Shown in pieces: positions 37,134-46,199 of a stretch of 64,000 bases of DNA. Position numbers and translations under genes: made by a program. The notes below the pieces were generated by a model. It was not told where the DNA came from. It ran no database searches and saw only the letters and a program-made list of their open reading frames with translations. Position 1 is the first letter of the stretch, and every line of letters starts with the position of its first letter. Origin of the DNA: Fodinibius saliphilus (GTDB lineage Bacteria > Bacteroidota > Rhodothermia > Balneolales > Balneolaceae); the NCBI RefSeq assembly GCF_005869845.1, contig NZ_VAWF01000001.1, forward strand, positions 1,054,001 through 1,118,000. The letters run 5' to 3'.

Positions 37134-37822
37134 TGAAACAAACACGTACCCAACCTGATATCCCAATTGTTTTTGAGGATGACCATCTTCTTCTTATTCA
37201 AAAACCCGCTAATGTCCTCTCTCAAGAAGACCATACCGGAGATCCCGATGTCGTTAGTCTATGCAAATACTATCTATCTCGGTCACAAAAGAATCCATTT
37301 TTGGGATTGATTCATCGTCTTGATCGCCCTGTTGGTGGACTCATGTTATTGGCAAAAAATCCACAAGCAGCAAATGCTCTTTCCCAACAAATACGTGATA
37401 GAACAATACAGAAAACATATTGGGCTGTAACTTCCGGAGCTCCTCCTCAGAATGGTGTTCTCACCCATCACCTGCAAAAAGATCGTGATCGAAACGTAGT
37501 AGAAGTAGTAGCCGGGAATCAAAAAAAAGGTAAGAAAGCGATACTCTCTTTTGCTAAAATGGAAGAAGCGAATGATCTTAATTTGCTATCCGTTCACTTA
37601 CAAACAGGGCGACCACACCAAATACGCGTGCAGTTGGCCCATAAAGGATATCCTATTTGGGGTGACTATAAGTACGGCAAGAACCAGCCCGATGGTCGAG
37701 ATATTGCCCTAAGGGCTGTAGAATTGACCTTTAAACATCCTAAGCTCAACCAGCAGATGCACTTTGAGCTGGCTCCACCTAATAAAGAACCTTGGCGTAG
37801 ATTTTCAATTGCACAATCTTAA
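37133..37822 (+). CDS. RluA-family pseudouridine synthase
   Basis: RNA pseudouridine synthase of 229 residues. The catalytic Asp64 lies in GLIHRLDRPVGGLMLLAK; KTYWAVTSG, GRPHQIRVQLAHKGYPIWGDYKYG and LRAVELTFKHP complete the core. No S4 domain is present, so it is the short RluA form; the target (rRNA or tRNA) cannot be decided. It overlaps the symporter stop by one base, an arrangement that probably reflects co-transcription and not function. Confidence 0.92.
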   Translation: MKQTRTQPDIPIVFEDDHLLLIQKPANVLSQEDHTGDPDVVSLCKYYLSRSQKNPFLGLIHRLDRPVGGLMLLAKNPQAANALSQQIRDRTIQKTYWAVTSGAPPQNGVLTHHLQKDRDRNVVEVVAGNQKKGKKAILSFAKMEEANDLNLLSVHLQTGRPHQIRVQLAHKGYPIWGDYKYGKNQPDGRDIALRAVELTFKHPKLNQQMHFELAPPNKEPWRRFSIAQS

Positions 37823-37877
37823 TCAGTGCTGCTGAAACAACAGATAATATAGAATTTTAGCATTATATACTTTTTTA

Positions 37878-38756
37878 ATGAAAGCCGATCAGCTTAGCCA
37901 AACAGCGGCCTTCTTAGCGATCAAATTCTATGGTTTGAGTCGTTTTGATTCCTTCCGCTCCCTCTTTGATGATTCCGTAATCATATTCTATGAACGACTC
38001 GTCAAAACACTTCCTGCCCCTAATCGCTATTATCACTTCTGGTTGCAGTTTAGATGGGTTCGGAAATTATATATATGGTCAGAAGAACTTTTGTTACCCG
38101 GTGATCTGCTGCATGTAGTAGCCCGTAAATGGTATATCCATCGGATGGTAAAAAAAAGTATTGCTGAAGGCTCAAAACAACTTATCGTTCTGGGGGCCGG
38201 TTTTGACCACTTGGCTCATCACTACAGCCAACAAGACATATATTGCATCGAATGTGATGTTCCGTATATGGCAAAACGAAAAAAAGCATTTCTCCGGCAA
38301 TTCTATCCAAACAGTCAGCACCCTTTAATCGTTGAGGCCTTTCTCCCAAAAGACCAGTTGGTCGATATATTTGAAAATCATCCTGAAGTCGATCCTAATA
38401 AAAAAACTACTATAGTTGCTGAAGGTTTTTTCGACTATCTCAATAGTAATACTGTCCATTCTCTGTTAAAAGGGCTAAAACAACATTTCACCTCTACTCC
38501 AACCCTCATAAGCACACATTTTGACCTTAATGAGCTGTTTCCATTCCATCAACATATTTTTAAGTCAAGTGTTAAACTAGTCGGTGAAGAATTACAGCTC
38601 CAAAAATCAATAAATGAATTCAAAGACTTATTATCAGAAATTGGATACCGGCTAAACCGACACTATGACTGCCAAACAATTAGAGAAGAAATAACAAAAC
38701 ATTGTAATACCGACTTACCCTTGTTAAGTGGTTTTCACATCCTACAGCTAGAGTAA
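37878..38756 (+). CDS. LCM-type class I methyltransferase
   Basis: SAM-dependent methyltransferase of 292 residues in the leucine carboxyl methyltransferase-like family (PF04072). The SAM loop is IVLGAGFDHLAHHY (about 100-113), followed by IYCIECDVPYMAKRKKAFL and the VAEGFFDYL motif that marks this family. N-terminal KADQLSQTAAFLAIKFYGL is also typical. The acceptor molecule is unknown. 55 bp separate it from the pseudouridine synthase gene. Confidence 0.85.
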   Translation: MKADQLSQTAAFLAIKFYGLSRFDSFRSLFDDSVIIFYERLVKTLPAPNRYYHFWLQFRWVRKLYIWSEELLLPGDLLHVVARKWYIHRMVKKSIAEGSKQLIVLGAGFDHLAHHYSQQDIYCIECDVPYMAKRKKAFLRQFYPNSQHPLIVEAFLPKDQLVDIFENHPEVDPNKKTTIVAEGFFDYLNSNTVHSLLKGLKQHFTSTPTLISTHFDLNELFPFHQHIFKSSVKLVGEELQLQKSINEFKDLLSEIGYRLNRHYDCQTIREEITKHCNTDLPLLSGFHILQLE

Positions 38757-38894
38757 TTCATTACAAACGTTAATGATAGTCAAAAATTCGTTAAATGCTC
38801 TCAAATTGGAACATTAACAAATACCTCTTTGTTATGTAATTAAGACTTATATATCTTTAATATAACATTCTACTACGGTATTAGAAGCAATACT

Positions 38895-39809
38895 ATGGGA
38901 AGAAATACCAATCTCTCGCAAGAAGAAGCATTTAAACTCATCACTCCTGTTATAGATGGAGAAGCTACTGAGGATGAACGAGCTGCTCTCTTGAACTATA
39001 TTTCCCATAATCAGGATATACAACAGGAATATTATTTGATGAAGGAAATAAAAGCTGTTGTAAAATCTCGTTATCCACGTGCCAAGGCGCCCTCTTCGAT
39101 CAAGAATTTTGTTAAAAATATAAGTGAGTATTCCAAAGAAAGGGAAGCTCCTATATATGACCTTCCAACCAGTGAACCAGCCAGCCACTCAAAGGTTGGT
39201 ACAAAAAATAATACAAAACCATCCCCATCCGGGAAAAATATATTTATACAGTCAGCTGCAGCCATTGTTATATTTGTTCTCATTGGTTGGACCTACATGA
39301 ACTTTCATGAAACTGTTCCCCAAAATGAGAGATCACATAATGTAGAGCAAGCAGCATATAATCACTTCATTCGCCACAATGGGCAATGGGTACAACCTAC
39401 TATTGCAACTTCTGATTTAGGAGCAGCAGAACTCCAACTTGTCTCGAATTACGACATGCCAATGGTTATACCCTCACTGCAAAATACTCGCTTTGAAGGC
39501 GTAGTTTATGAAACCTTTGTACCTGATTTCAAAACCCCCATGCTCGAGTATTATCTGCCCGAAGAAGATCAATACATCTATATTTTTGCATTCAAACTTG
39601 CTGAGTTAAATAAGAATGGGACTCTCACCAGATCCAAAGAAGCGATACAACAATGTGATACTCCAACAGACTTTTATATCCGAAATATCAATGGGAAACA
39701 TGTAGTCTCTTGGAAATGGAATGATGTTTGGTATGCTGCTATTTCAAACCATGACGGTAATACGCTGGCATCACTGGTAGAACCACTGCGGCAGGATCCT
39801 AGCCAATAA
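38895..39809 (+). CDS. anti-sigma-factor-like membrane protein
   Basis: Protein of 304 residues. The N-terminal cytosolic domain (EAFKLITPVIDGEATEDERAALLNYISHNQDIQQEYYLMKEIK) resembles anti-sigma or zf-HC2-type domains without the zinc ligands; after a Ser/Lys-rich linker there is one membrane helix (about 117-135) and an exported beta-rich region of about 165 residues. No sigma gene adjoins it, so if it binds a sigma factor, that gene is elsewhere. Function inferred from architecture only. Confidence 0.55.
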   Translation: MGRNTNLSQEEAFKLITPVIDGEATEDERAALLNYISHNQDIQQEYYLMKEIKAVVKSRYPRAKAPSSIKNFVKNISEYSKEREAPIYDLPTSEPASHSKVGTKNNTKPSPSGKNIFIQSAAAIVIFVLIGWTYMNFHETVPQNERSHNVEQAAYNHFIRHNGQWVQPTIATSDLGAAELQLVSNYDMPMVIPSLQNTRFEGVVYETFVPDFKTPMLEYYLPEEDQYIYIFAFKLAELNKNGTLTRSKEAIQQCDTPTDFYIRNINGKHVVSWKWNDVWYAAISNHDGNTLASLVEPLRQDPSQ

Positions 39810-39813
39810 ACTT

Positions 39814-40404
39814 CTATAATTTTAACTGAGCCGTAAGCATCGGCGCTATTTTATTATTAATTTGCTCAGAATTAATTTTAAAAGAAAACCGTGACTGTTT
39901 GTTGTACTCTCTGACCGATGCCTTAGCACTGACAATATTATATACGATACTTCCTAATATCAGCACCTCTCCGATAAGTATTTTAGTATCAGTTAAAGAA
40001 ACCTCTTTGTCATCAATAGTAAGGGCATCGGCAAAGTCATTACCAAATATTTCTCGGGTAGCATCTGCCATCAAAAATGCCCCAACACCGCGAATTGCTA
40101 CCCCCAGTCCACCTCGTTTATAATCTTCTACATGAAAATTGGCAGTAGAAGGACCAACAATTAACCCATAAACTGCCAAAGCTGCTCCTGCAGTTTCAAG
40201 AGTATTGTTTTCAGTAATGGCTACCGTTCCAATCCCCAAAGCAATAGGACTTACTGTATTTGTGTAGCCGATGCTCCGTGCTTTCGATATCGATTTGGCA
40301 TCCTCATCTCCAACTTCAACAGTTATATCATTTTGTGCTTGTAATGGGAGTCCGATACATACGAATAGTAATGTGAACAAAAGTGTAGAGTGATATTTTT
40401 CCAT
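39814..40404 (-). CDS. exported hypothetical protein with hydrophobic segments
   Basis: 196 residues with a signal peptide ending QAQ (about 24), then several Gly/Ala-rich hydrophobic stretches (VSPIALGIGTVAI, AALAVYGLIVGPST, LGVAIRGVGAFLMA, IGEVLILGSIVYNIVSA). Such segments in an exported protein suggest lipoprotein-like or membrane-embedded placement. No family recognised. It converges with the anti-sigma-like gene; their ends are 4 bp apart. Confidence 0.7.
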   Translation of the reverse strand: MEKYHSTLLFTLLFVCIGLPLQAQNDITVEVGDEDAKSISKARSIGYTNTVSPIALGIGTVAITENNTLETAGAALAVYGLIVGPSTANFHVEDYKRGGLGVAIRGVGAFLMADATREIFGNDFADALTIDDKEVSLTDTKILIGEVLILGSIVYNIVSAKASVREYNKQSRFSFKINSEQINNKIAPMLTAQLKL

Positions 40405-40552
40405 AGATACAAATATGAAAAGCTTTTACTATAAATAAAATTATAATTCTATACCCAGATATTTTTATTGGTTTCTGTTCCCTACCTATCCCCAACAGCT
40501 AATATCCAATCATTAAACTCACTACGAAAGGTGAACCCCTCAGGCCAAATAC

Positions 40553-41914
40553 TTATGAATCACTATTATCCTGTTCTATTTGCGGCCGATCGGTCAACTC
40601 TCCCGGTAGGTTTTTACTGGCTTTCGCCCCCAGCTCACGCAGCATCTCAACCTGTCGTACTACATTCCCGCGCCCTTCCGACAGACGTCCCATAGCTTCA
40701 TCATAACTTTCCTGTGTTTGCCGAATACGTTGACCGATATCCTGCATACTTTCCACAAATAGTACAAACTTATCGTATAGTGCCCCGCCCCGTTCAGCAA
40801 TTTCCTGGGCATTTTTACTCTGATACTCCTGCTTCCATACGCTATCGATAGTTGCAAGGGTAGCTAACAGAGTTGATGGACTTACAATGACAATATTTTT
40901 GTCAAAAGCATCGTAATAGAGGCTGGTATCTTGCTGTAAAGCAATACCAAAAGCCGATTCTATGGGCACAAACATCAGCACGAAATCGGGGCTATTTCCT
41001 CCGTAAAGCTGTTCATAATTTTTACTGCTCAATCCTTTTACGTGGCTGCGCAATGAGTTTACATGTTGCTTCAGAGCATGTTCCCGTTCTACGTCATCAT
41101 CAGCGGAACTAAACCGCTCATAAGCAGTCAACGACACTTTAGAATCGATAACAAGACGTTTTTCATCGGGCAGATGCACTACTACATCCGGATACAGCCG
41201 ACGCCCCTCCTCGGTGGTATGGTGCTCCTGGATTTCATATTCTCGACCTTTTGTAAGCCCCGACTTTTCAAGGATACGCTGTAATATCACTTCTCCCCAG
41301 CTGCCCTGTGTCTTCGATTCCCCTTTCAGGGCTTGCGTTAAGTCTTTGGCCTCTTTGGCCATCTGCTGGTTCATCTCCTTCAGATGCTTGAGATGCTCTT
41401 TCAGTGAGCTCCGACCCTCTATATCTTCTTTATGGGTCTCCTCTACTTTCTTTTTAAACGCCTCCATCTTCTCTCCCAGTGGTTTCAGCAGCTGATCCAG
41501 TTTCTCTTTATTCTGCTCGGTAAACTTCTGCGATTTTTTTTCAAGGATTTTATTGGCCAGGTTCTCAAACTCATCTTTAAATTTGTCCTGTAAGTTCGCC
41601 ATCTCCTCTTTCTGCTCGCTGAGCCGCTCTTTTAAATTTCGATATTCAGCATTGAGCTCGGCCAGCTGTTTTTCTGCGTCATTGGCCCTCCCCTGTTCTT
41701 TATGGTAATTATTTTTTGCTTCCGAAACCTCGGCATCCAGCCGCTCATTGCGTTCTTCAAGCCGCGAAATGGTTTGCATAGCCTGCTCACGCTCCTGTTT
41801 TAATGTTTCTGCTTCTTCGTTGGTAAGGGGCTGACTACTTTTGTATTTGAAATGGGCGATGATGTAGCCTAAAACCAGGCCTAGAATGATATAAACGATT
41901 GACAATAATTCCAT
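40553..41914 (-). CDS. rmuC: DNA recombination protein RmuC
   Basis: RmuC of 453 residues: an N-terminal membrane anchor (LSIVYIILGLVLGYIIAH), a long coiled coil (about 30-180), then the nuclease-like RmuC domain with GSWGEVILQRILEKSGL, DVVVHLPDEKRLVIDSKVSL, FVPIESAFGIAL and QNAQEIAERGGALYDKFV-type motifs. The family suppresses inverted-repeat rearrangements in E. coli. The C-terminus is acidic and short. A small open frame on the same strand lies upstream (41966-42121). Confidence 0.93.
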   Translation of the reverse strand: MELLSIVYIILGLVLGYIIAHFKYKSSQPLTNEEAETLKQEREQAMQTISRLEERNERLDAEVSEAKNNYHKEQGRANDAEKQLAELNAEYRNLKERLSEQKEEMANLQDKFKDEFENLANKILEKKSQKFTEQNKEKLDQLLKPLGEKMEAFKKKVEETHKEDIEGRSSLKEHLKHLKEMNQQMAKEAKDLTQALKGESKTQGSWGEVILQRILEKSGLTKGREYEIQEHHTTEEGRRLYPDVVVHLPDEKRLVIDSKVSLTAYERFSSADDDVEREHALKQHVNSLRSHVKGLSSKNYEQLYGGNSPDFVLMFVPIESAFGIALQQDTSLYYDAFDKNIVIVSPSTLLATLATIDSVWKQEYQSKNAQEIAERGGALYDKFVLFVESMQDIGQRIRQTQESYDEAMGRLSEGRGNVVRQVEMLRELGAKASKNLPGELTDRPQIEQDNSDS

Positions 41915-41965
41915 GCGTTATAGTAAAGCTGTTTTCAGGATTCAGATTACAGGATACAGTATATA

Positions 41966-42121
41966 TTATGCTTTGTTCTTGATGTATTGAGCATAAGGTG
42001 TGACATCTGATAACTTGAAGCTAATATCACGGTTCTGCGGTCCAGTTTCCAGTGTGGAAATAAAATAGGAATGCAGAGTGACTACATAGTGGCAGGGTAG
42101 ATATTTTAATTCCGCCTCCAT
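41966..42121 (-). CDS. possible small ORF or gene remnant upstream of rmuC
   Basis: An ATG at 42119-42121 opens 51 codons reading MEAELKYLPCHYVVTL, then LETGPQNRDISFKLSDV and a terminal YAQYIKNKA. An AAAGGAGGA run touches the ATG, too close for a good ribosome site. The composition is protein-like (DISFKLSDVTPYAQYI), more so than most chance frames, so it may be the C-terminal end of a lost gene. No family recognised; 51 bp separate it from the rmuC start. Confidence 0.3.
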   Translation of the reverse strand: MEAELKYLPCHYVVTLHSYFISTLETGPQNRDISFKLSDVTPYAQYIKNKA

Positions 42122-42448
42122 TCCTCCTTTATTCTATTTACGGCTACATACCTTAACTCCTTATGAAGTACTAACTTGTCCAAGTGGTATATTTTACTCA
42201 CTAACTAGGATTTAACAGACCATGAGTAAAACATTAGAGAAAGGTTATAATGGCTTTTAGGGTACCAATCCTGTCCTCTACCTATTAGCCAACAAAAAGA
42301 GACGTTTAAACGATTTCTATATTAGTAAAGAAAACGGAGGTCCAGCTTCCATTGCCAATTCATTATACTGCTAGCTTGGTTTTTGAAGGGCTATTTTCTA
42401 ATATCGATTCATCTTAAATCATTACTCATAACGCAAACAGATATTACT
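42122..42448. other. intergenic region, no supportable gene
   Basis: About 330 bp up to the zinc-ribbon gene. The reading frame extends upstream of the zinc-ribbon start to 42383 but adds nothing recognisable. A 12-codon frame near 42222 (MSKTLEKGYNGF) is too short to support. No hairpin or RNA seen. Confidence 0.4.
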
Positions 42449-42658
42449 ATGCGACATCAGAACTGGCAGTGTCCAAAGTGCAAAAACAGGGAATTTGAAA
42501 CAGGAGAGGTTTCCGGGACGGGTGGTTTCTTTTCCAAATTTTTCAATATCCAAACCCAATCTTTTACCACTATTACCTGTACAAAGTGTACCTACACGGA
42601 AATGTACAAAGGAGAAACCAGTACACTCAGTAACATCTTGGATTTCTTCGGTAACTAA
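42449..42658 (+). CDS. zinc-ribbon (DUF2082-type) nucleic-acid-binding protein
   Basis: Small protein of 69 residues starting at the ATG 42449; the frame extends to 42383 but that part has no family match. Two zinc knuckles are visible, CPKC (Cys8, Cys11) and CTKC near 45-48, with GTGGFFSKFFNIQTQSFTTITC between them, the signature of the DUF2082 zinc-ribbon family. Function unknown; single gene. Confidence 0.8.
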   Translation: MRHQNWQCPKCKNREFETGEVSGTGGFFSKFFNIQTQSFTTITCTKCTYTEMYKGETSTLSNILDFFGN

Positions 42659-42685
42659 GGTGATTATCTCTCTTGGGGCTTATCT

Positions 42686-43753
42686 CTAAGCCGGTAAGGA
42701 TGGAATAGAGTCAATTATAGCCAAATTCTCGAGTGCCATCCAGATCAAGAATACAACATATGCTATAATAAGGGTTACTGATTCTTTTCGATCGAGAATC
42801 ATATCGGTCCGCATAAAGCTGAACAATAGCAACGTTGCCAGGGTAAGTGCCCCCATTAGCGGAGCTGCCATACTGAAATTGATGACAGTAGCCCCAGCTA
42901 TAAGTACGCCCATCGGAATACAAACCAATAGGTCAAAAATATTACTGCCCAGCACATTAGCCAGTGAAGTTACCGCATCACCTTTCTGGGCTTTTCGAAC
43001 ACTTACAAAGGTATCGGGGATGCTGGTCCCTGCAGCAACAACGGAAATTCCCCAAAGAAATGAGGGGGTACCCAAAAGATCTCCAAATTTAATAGCCGAT
43101 AATACCAACAGTTCTACCCCAATTAGGATGATAACTAAACTGCCCACCAACATTGCCCATTGTCTCAGGGGATTAATATTTACTGACTCTATCTCCGGTT
43201 CATAATCCATAGTATCTTGGTACTGTATAAAGATATAAAACCCATAAAGTAAAAGGGGTAACAAAGCTAAAGTACGGCTCATCTTCCCGAAAATGGCTTC
43301 TCCTTCAGTGGTTACAGGATAAAAAATAGCAGCAAATGAAAACGTAATGATAAGAACGGCCACAGAGATCATATAAAACTGTGCTTCTTTATAAACCAGG
43401 TCACGATTAGATTCCAACGGATTTTTTGCCACCAACCCCGCTGCAGCCGGAATAATGAGAATATTGAAAATTGCTGACCCCACTATTGCTGCTACACCAA
43501 GCTCAAACTCTCCATGTAATAAAGTAGAAATCACTACCGTTGAGAGCTCTGGGAAACTGGACCCGATAGCCACTACCAAGGCTCCCTGTACAATATCAGG
43601 CAATTCATAATATATAGATAGCCCTTCGCTGGCATTTTCAAGCCAATCACTGCCTTTCCAAAGTATCGCAGTAGCCAATAAGGCCACAAAAGTCCACAGC
43701 AATAAAGAAAGTATCATATAGGCATATGCAATTAATGGTGAATCGGTTTTCAA
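42686..43753 (-). CDS. sodium/calcium exchanger family membrane protein
   Basis: CaCA-family exchanger of 355 residues with about 10-11 helices. The two alpha-repeats are clear: VVAIGSSFPELSTVVIST with VGSAIFNILIIPA, and VVAAGTSIPDTFVSVRKA with LGSNIFDLLVCIP, each with the acidic ion-binding residue (Glu in the first, Asp in the second). The cation specificity is not fixed by this. Single leftward gene. Confidence 0.9.
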   Translation of the reverse strand: MKTDSPLIAYAYMILSLLLWTFVALLATAILWKGSDWLENASEGLSIYYELPDIVQGALVVAIGSSFPELSTVVISTLLHGEFELGVAAIVGSAIFNILIIPAAAGLVAKNPLESNRDLVYKEAQFYMISVAVLIITFSFAAIFYPVTTEGEAIFGKMSRTLALLPLLLYGFYIFIQYQDTMDYEPEIESVNINPLRQWAMLVGSLVIILIGVELLVLSAIKFGDLLGTPSFLWGISVVAAGTSIPDTFVSVRKAQKGDAVTSLANVLGSNIFDLLVCIPMGVLIAGATVINFSMAAPLMGALTLATLLLFSFMRTDMILDRKESVTLIIAYVVFLIWMALENLAIIDSIPSLPA

Positions 43754-43949
43754 TAAATGAAGTTTATTACTCCGAATAAAGTGTTTTTAACTGCTATTTC
43801 TCTAAATGGGATTATCTTGCTTTTATAAATGATAAACTGTTGCAAGTGATAGAAATCCTTCAACGTTACCCATTCGCTTCCTATTGAGAGGGAGTATTCA
43901 TCTGGTTATCTTATCTTCAATAATTAATTTACTCCTCAAATGAAATAAT

Positions 43950-44654
43950 ATGAAAGTAGAAATTTGGTCCGATGTTGTATGCCCTTTTTGTTATATAGGA
44001 AAGCGCCGTTTCGACCAAGCCCTCGAACATTTTGAATATACCGATCGTATTGATATTGAGTGGCGTAGTTTCCTGTTAAATCCTGATATGGAAACTGATA
44101 CAGAGGCAACAATTAACGAGCATTTATCAACATCAAAGAATATTTCTATTGATAAAGCTCAACAGATGACCAATCGCGTTAAAACCATGGCTGCAAAAGA
44201 AGGGTTGGAATTTAACATGGATAAGATCGTAGTTGCTAACTCTTATAATGCCCATCGGATTATCCAGTGGGCTAAGACACACGGTCTCGCCCATAAAGCA
44301 GAAGAAGTGTTATTTGAGGCTTATTTTACCGCAGGTGCAAACATCGATGAGATTGATACCCTTGTTGATATTGCCGATCAGCTTGGACTTGATACAGACA
44401 AAGCCAGAAATATCTTGACAGGTGACAAATTTACTAATGTGGTAAAACATGATTTCCAAACGGCGCAGGGAATGAACATTCGCGGTGTTCCCCTATTTTT
44501 ATTTGACCGCAAGTTTGTAGTTTCCGGTGCACAAGAGACAAAAACTTTTTTAAGTGCTTTAAAACAGGGATGGAATAACTGGCTGGAAAAACAACAAAAG
44601 ATCCAAGATGCTGATGTAGATGGAATTATTTGTGGGCCTAATGGCAACTGCTGA
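43950..44654 (+). CDS. DsbA-family (FrnE-like) thiol oxidoreductase
   Basis: Cytosolic DsbA-fold protein of 234 residues, FrnE/YwbO group. The active site is VVCPFCYIGKRRF (Cys11, Cys14); VANSYNAHRIIQWAKT and the cis-Pro region IRGVPLFLFDRKFVVSGAQ are conserved. It ends with a further Cys pair (IICGPNGNC), seen in several members. FrnE proteins are linked to oxidative or radiation stress in some bacteria. No signal peptide. Confidence 0.92.
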   Translation: MKVEIWSDVVCPFCYIGKRRFDQALEHFEYTDRIDIEWRSFLLNPDMETDTEATINEHLSTSKNISIDKAQQMTNRVKTMAAKEGLEFNMDKIVVANSYNAHRIIQWAKTHGLAHKAEEVLFEAYFTAGANIDEIDTLVDIADQLGLDTDKARNILTGDKFTNVVKHDFQTAQGMNIRGVPLFLFDRKFVVSGAQETKTFLSALKQGWNNWLEKQQKIQDADVDGIICGPNGNC

Positions 44655-45272
44655 TTAATTCAACATTAGTACAAGATAAGCAGTAATTTGTTTACCAACC
44701 ACCCATTAACTTCATCTTTGACTCTTTTATAGGGAACAAACCTTCATTTCACTTTAATGAAGAATCATTAATCTTCGGTCTGACGTGGTTTTATTATTAG
44801 TGCTAGCCTATCATGTTAAAGGAATTACAACTTCCTTGTAACTTATGTTTGTGAGCTAATGCTTAACAGGTTTTGTAAAAGTCTCTTAAATCGAAATCCT
44901 CTGTTTTAAATAGAGCAGAGGATTTTTATTCTTATATATTAGTATTGTTTGGTATCAGCTATATGATACATTTTTTACACCTGGCTGATTCTACAACAAG
45001 AAAAAAGGAAATTATTACCGTGTGCCCAAACCTGAAACAGGCTCAAATAGTCTAAAAATAAGAAGCCTTAACTAACCAGTTTTCTTCCCGATAACTATTA
45101 ATAAGATAACATAGAATTAATTAATCGCTTCAATCGTTATATAAATAGTAGTATATAGGATATCATACAGACGATCTTTTGTTGACCGGCATCATAACAC
45201 CGGATTAGTGATATACCTACAGAGATCGGCAGCGGCTCATTGCAAACAGAACAATATAAATCGGGGTGCCCT
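44655..45272. other. long intergenic region with unassigned hairpins
   Basis: About 620 bp without a supportable gene. The right part is the leader of the lytic transglycosylase. A possible structured transcript lies between about 44700 and the terminator at 44894; small hairpins are CTTCATT/AATGAAG (44742-44762) and AAGGAA/TTCCTT near 44819-44837. The leftward frame overlapping 45137-45358 is discussed as rejected. Confidence 0.4.
44894..44927 (+). terminator. intrinsic terminator not adjacent to a gene
   Basis: AAATCCTCTG (44894-44903) and CAGAGGATTT (44916-44925) form a 10-bp stem with a 12-base loop and a T-run. It stands 240 bp after the FrnE-like gene, so it either ends a long 3' UTR or marks a separate small transcript. 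The stem also has A-rich flanks and may act on the other strand. Confidence 0.7.
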
Positions 45273-46118
45273 ATGAGACTCTCATCCAAACAGTTTTCGT
45301 TATTAACAATAGTAATCCTGACTTTGTTATGGATTTTATTGTTTTTCTTTGATGCCACCTCTTATAGAAACACTGCTACTACCAACAATGCCGTATCCTC
45401 CAAATATTCTACAGTTGAGACTACAGAAGATATAAAGCAGATCGAGTCCCTCATCGCATATTTAAAAGAAAAAGGCTTTGAAGTAGGAAAGTTACTTGAA
45501 GATCCCCGTTTTGAACTCTACGATGGAATTGCCGATCGATTTCGTAAATCTGCTGAACGAAAATCTCACTCCCTAGCCTCCTATAAGAGAGTACTTGGAT
45601 TCGATGCCAAAGCCCGTGAAATTCGTAATTTTATCGACGAGCACTCAAAGCAGCTTAATAAAGCTTCAAAGAAATATGGCATTTCAAAGTATGTGATTTC
45701 AGCTATCATTGGAATAGAATCAGACTTTGGACAAAACATTGGCAGCTATAATCCCTTCAATGCCTATGTATCGATGTACGCTGAAAATTACCGTCGTGAT
45801 TTTGCCAAAGCGCAATTAAGAGAGTTAATGGAGTTTGTTGAACGTAAAAATATCGACGTATTTGAATTGAAATCTAGCTATGCCGGTGCTATGGCTTTTG
45901 CCCAATTTATCCCCTACTCCTTAAACAAATGGTTTGTGGGAAAAGATATCTTTGATATGAATAATAATATTATGTCAGTTGCTAACTACCTGGCTTATTT
46001 TAAAAAGCGGACCAATAATATCGAAACGGCTGTGCTACGATATAACCCCAGTAGTTTATATACCAAAGCTGTATTAGACTTAGCTGATACCGCGAAACAG
46101 CATTATGGAACCCACTAG
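45273..46118 (+). CDS. MltB-like lytic transglycosylase
   Basis: Peptidoglycan lytic transglycosylase of 281 residues (SLT_2 type), start at the ATG 45273; an earlier TTG at 45240 adds 11 residues without function. An N-terminal membrane helix (FSLLTIVILTLLWILLFFF) anchors it facing the periplasm. Motifs follow MltB: ISAIIGIESDFGQNIGSYN with the catalytic Glu, MYAENYRRDFAKAQLRELMEF, and SYAGAMAFAQFIPYSLNKWF with the D-box-like DIFDMNNNIMSVANYLAYF. Its start lies at the end of a 620-bp gap. Downstream come the metalloprotease pair. Confidence 0.85.
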   Translation: MRLSSKQFSLLTIVILTLLWILLFFFDATSYRNTATTNNAVSSKYSTVETTEDIKQIESLIAYLKEKGFEVGKLLEDPRFELYDGIADRFRKSAERKSHSLASYKRVLGFDAKAREIRNFIDEHSKQLNKASKKYGISKYVISAIIGIESDFGQNIGSYNPFNAYVSMYAENYRRDFAKAQLRELMEFVERKNIDVFELKSSYAGAMAFAQFIPYSLNKWFVGKDIFDMNNNIMSVANYLAYFKKRTNNIETAVLRYNPSSLYTKAVLDLADTAKQHYGTH

Positions 46119-46199
46119 TTTACTGAGGAGATATCGAGTTTAGTTGTTCATTATTGGATGAGTTACTTTCCGTACAGCCAATGATTTTATTGTGACAGT

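Noticed and set aside
45137-45358. Leftward 73-codon frame containing CSVCNEPLP before the transglycosylase
   Set aside because: The CxxC looked like a zinc knuckle, but half of the frame is antisense to the transglycosylase signal region and the rest has no match or ribosome site.
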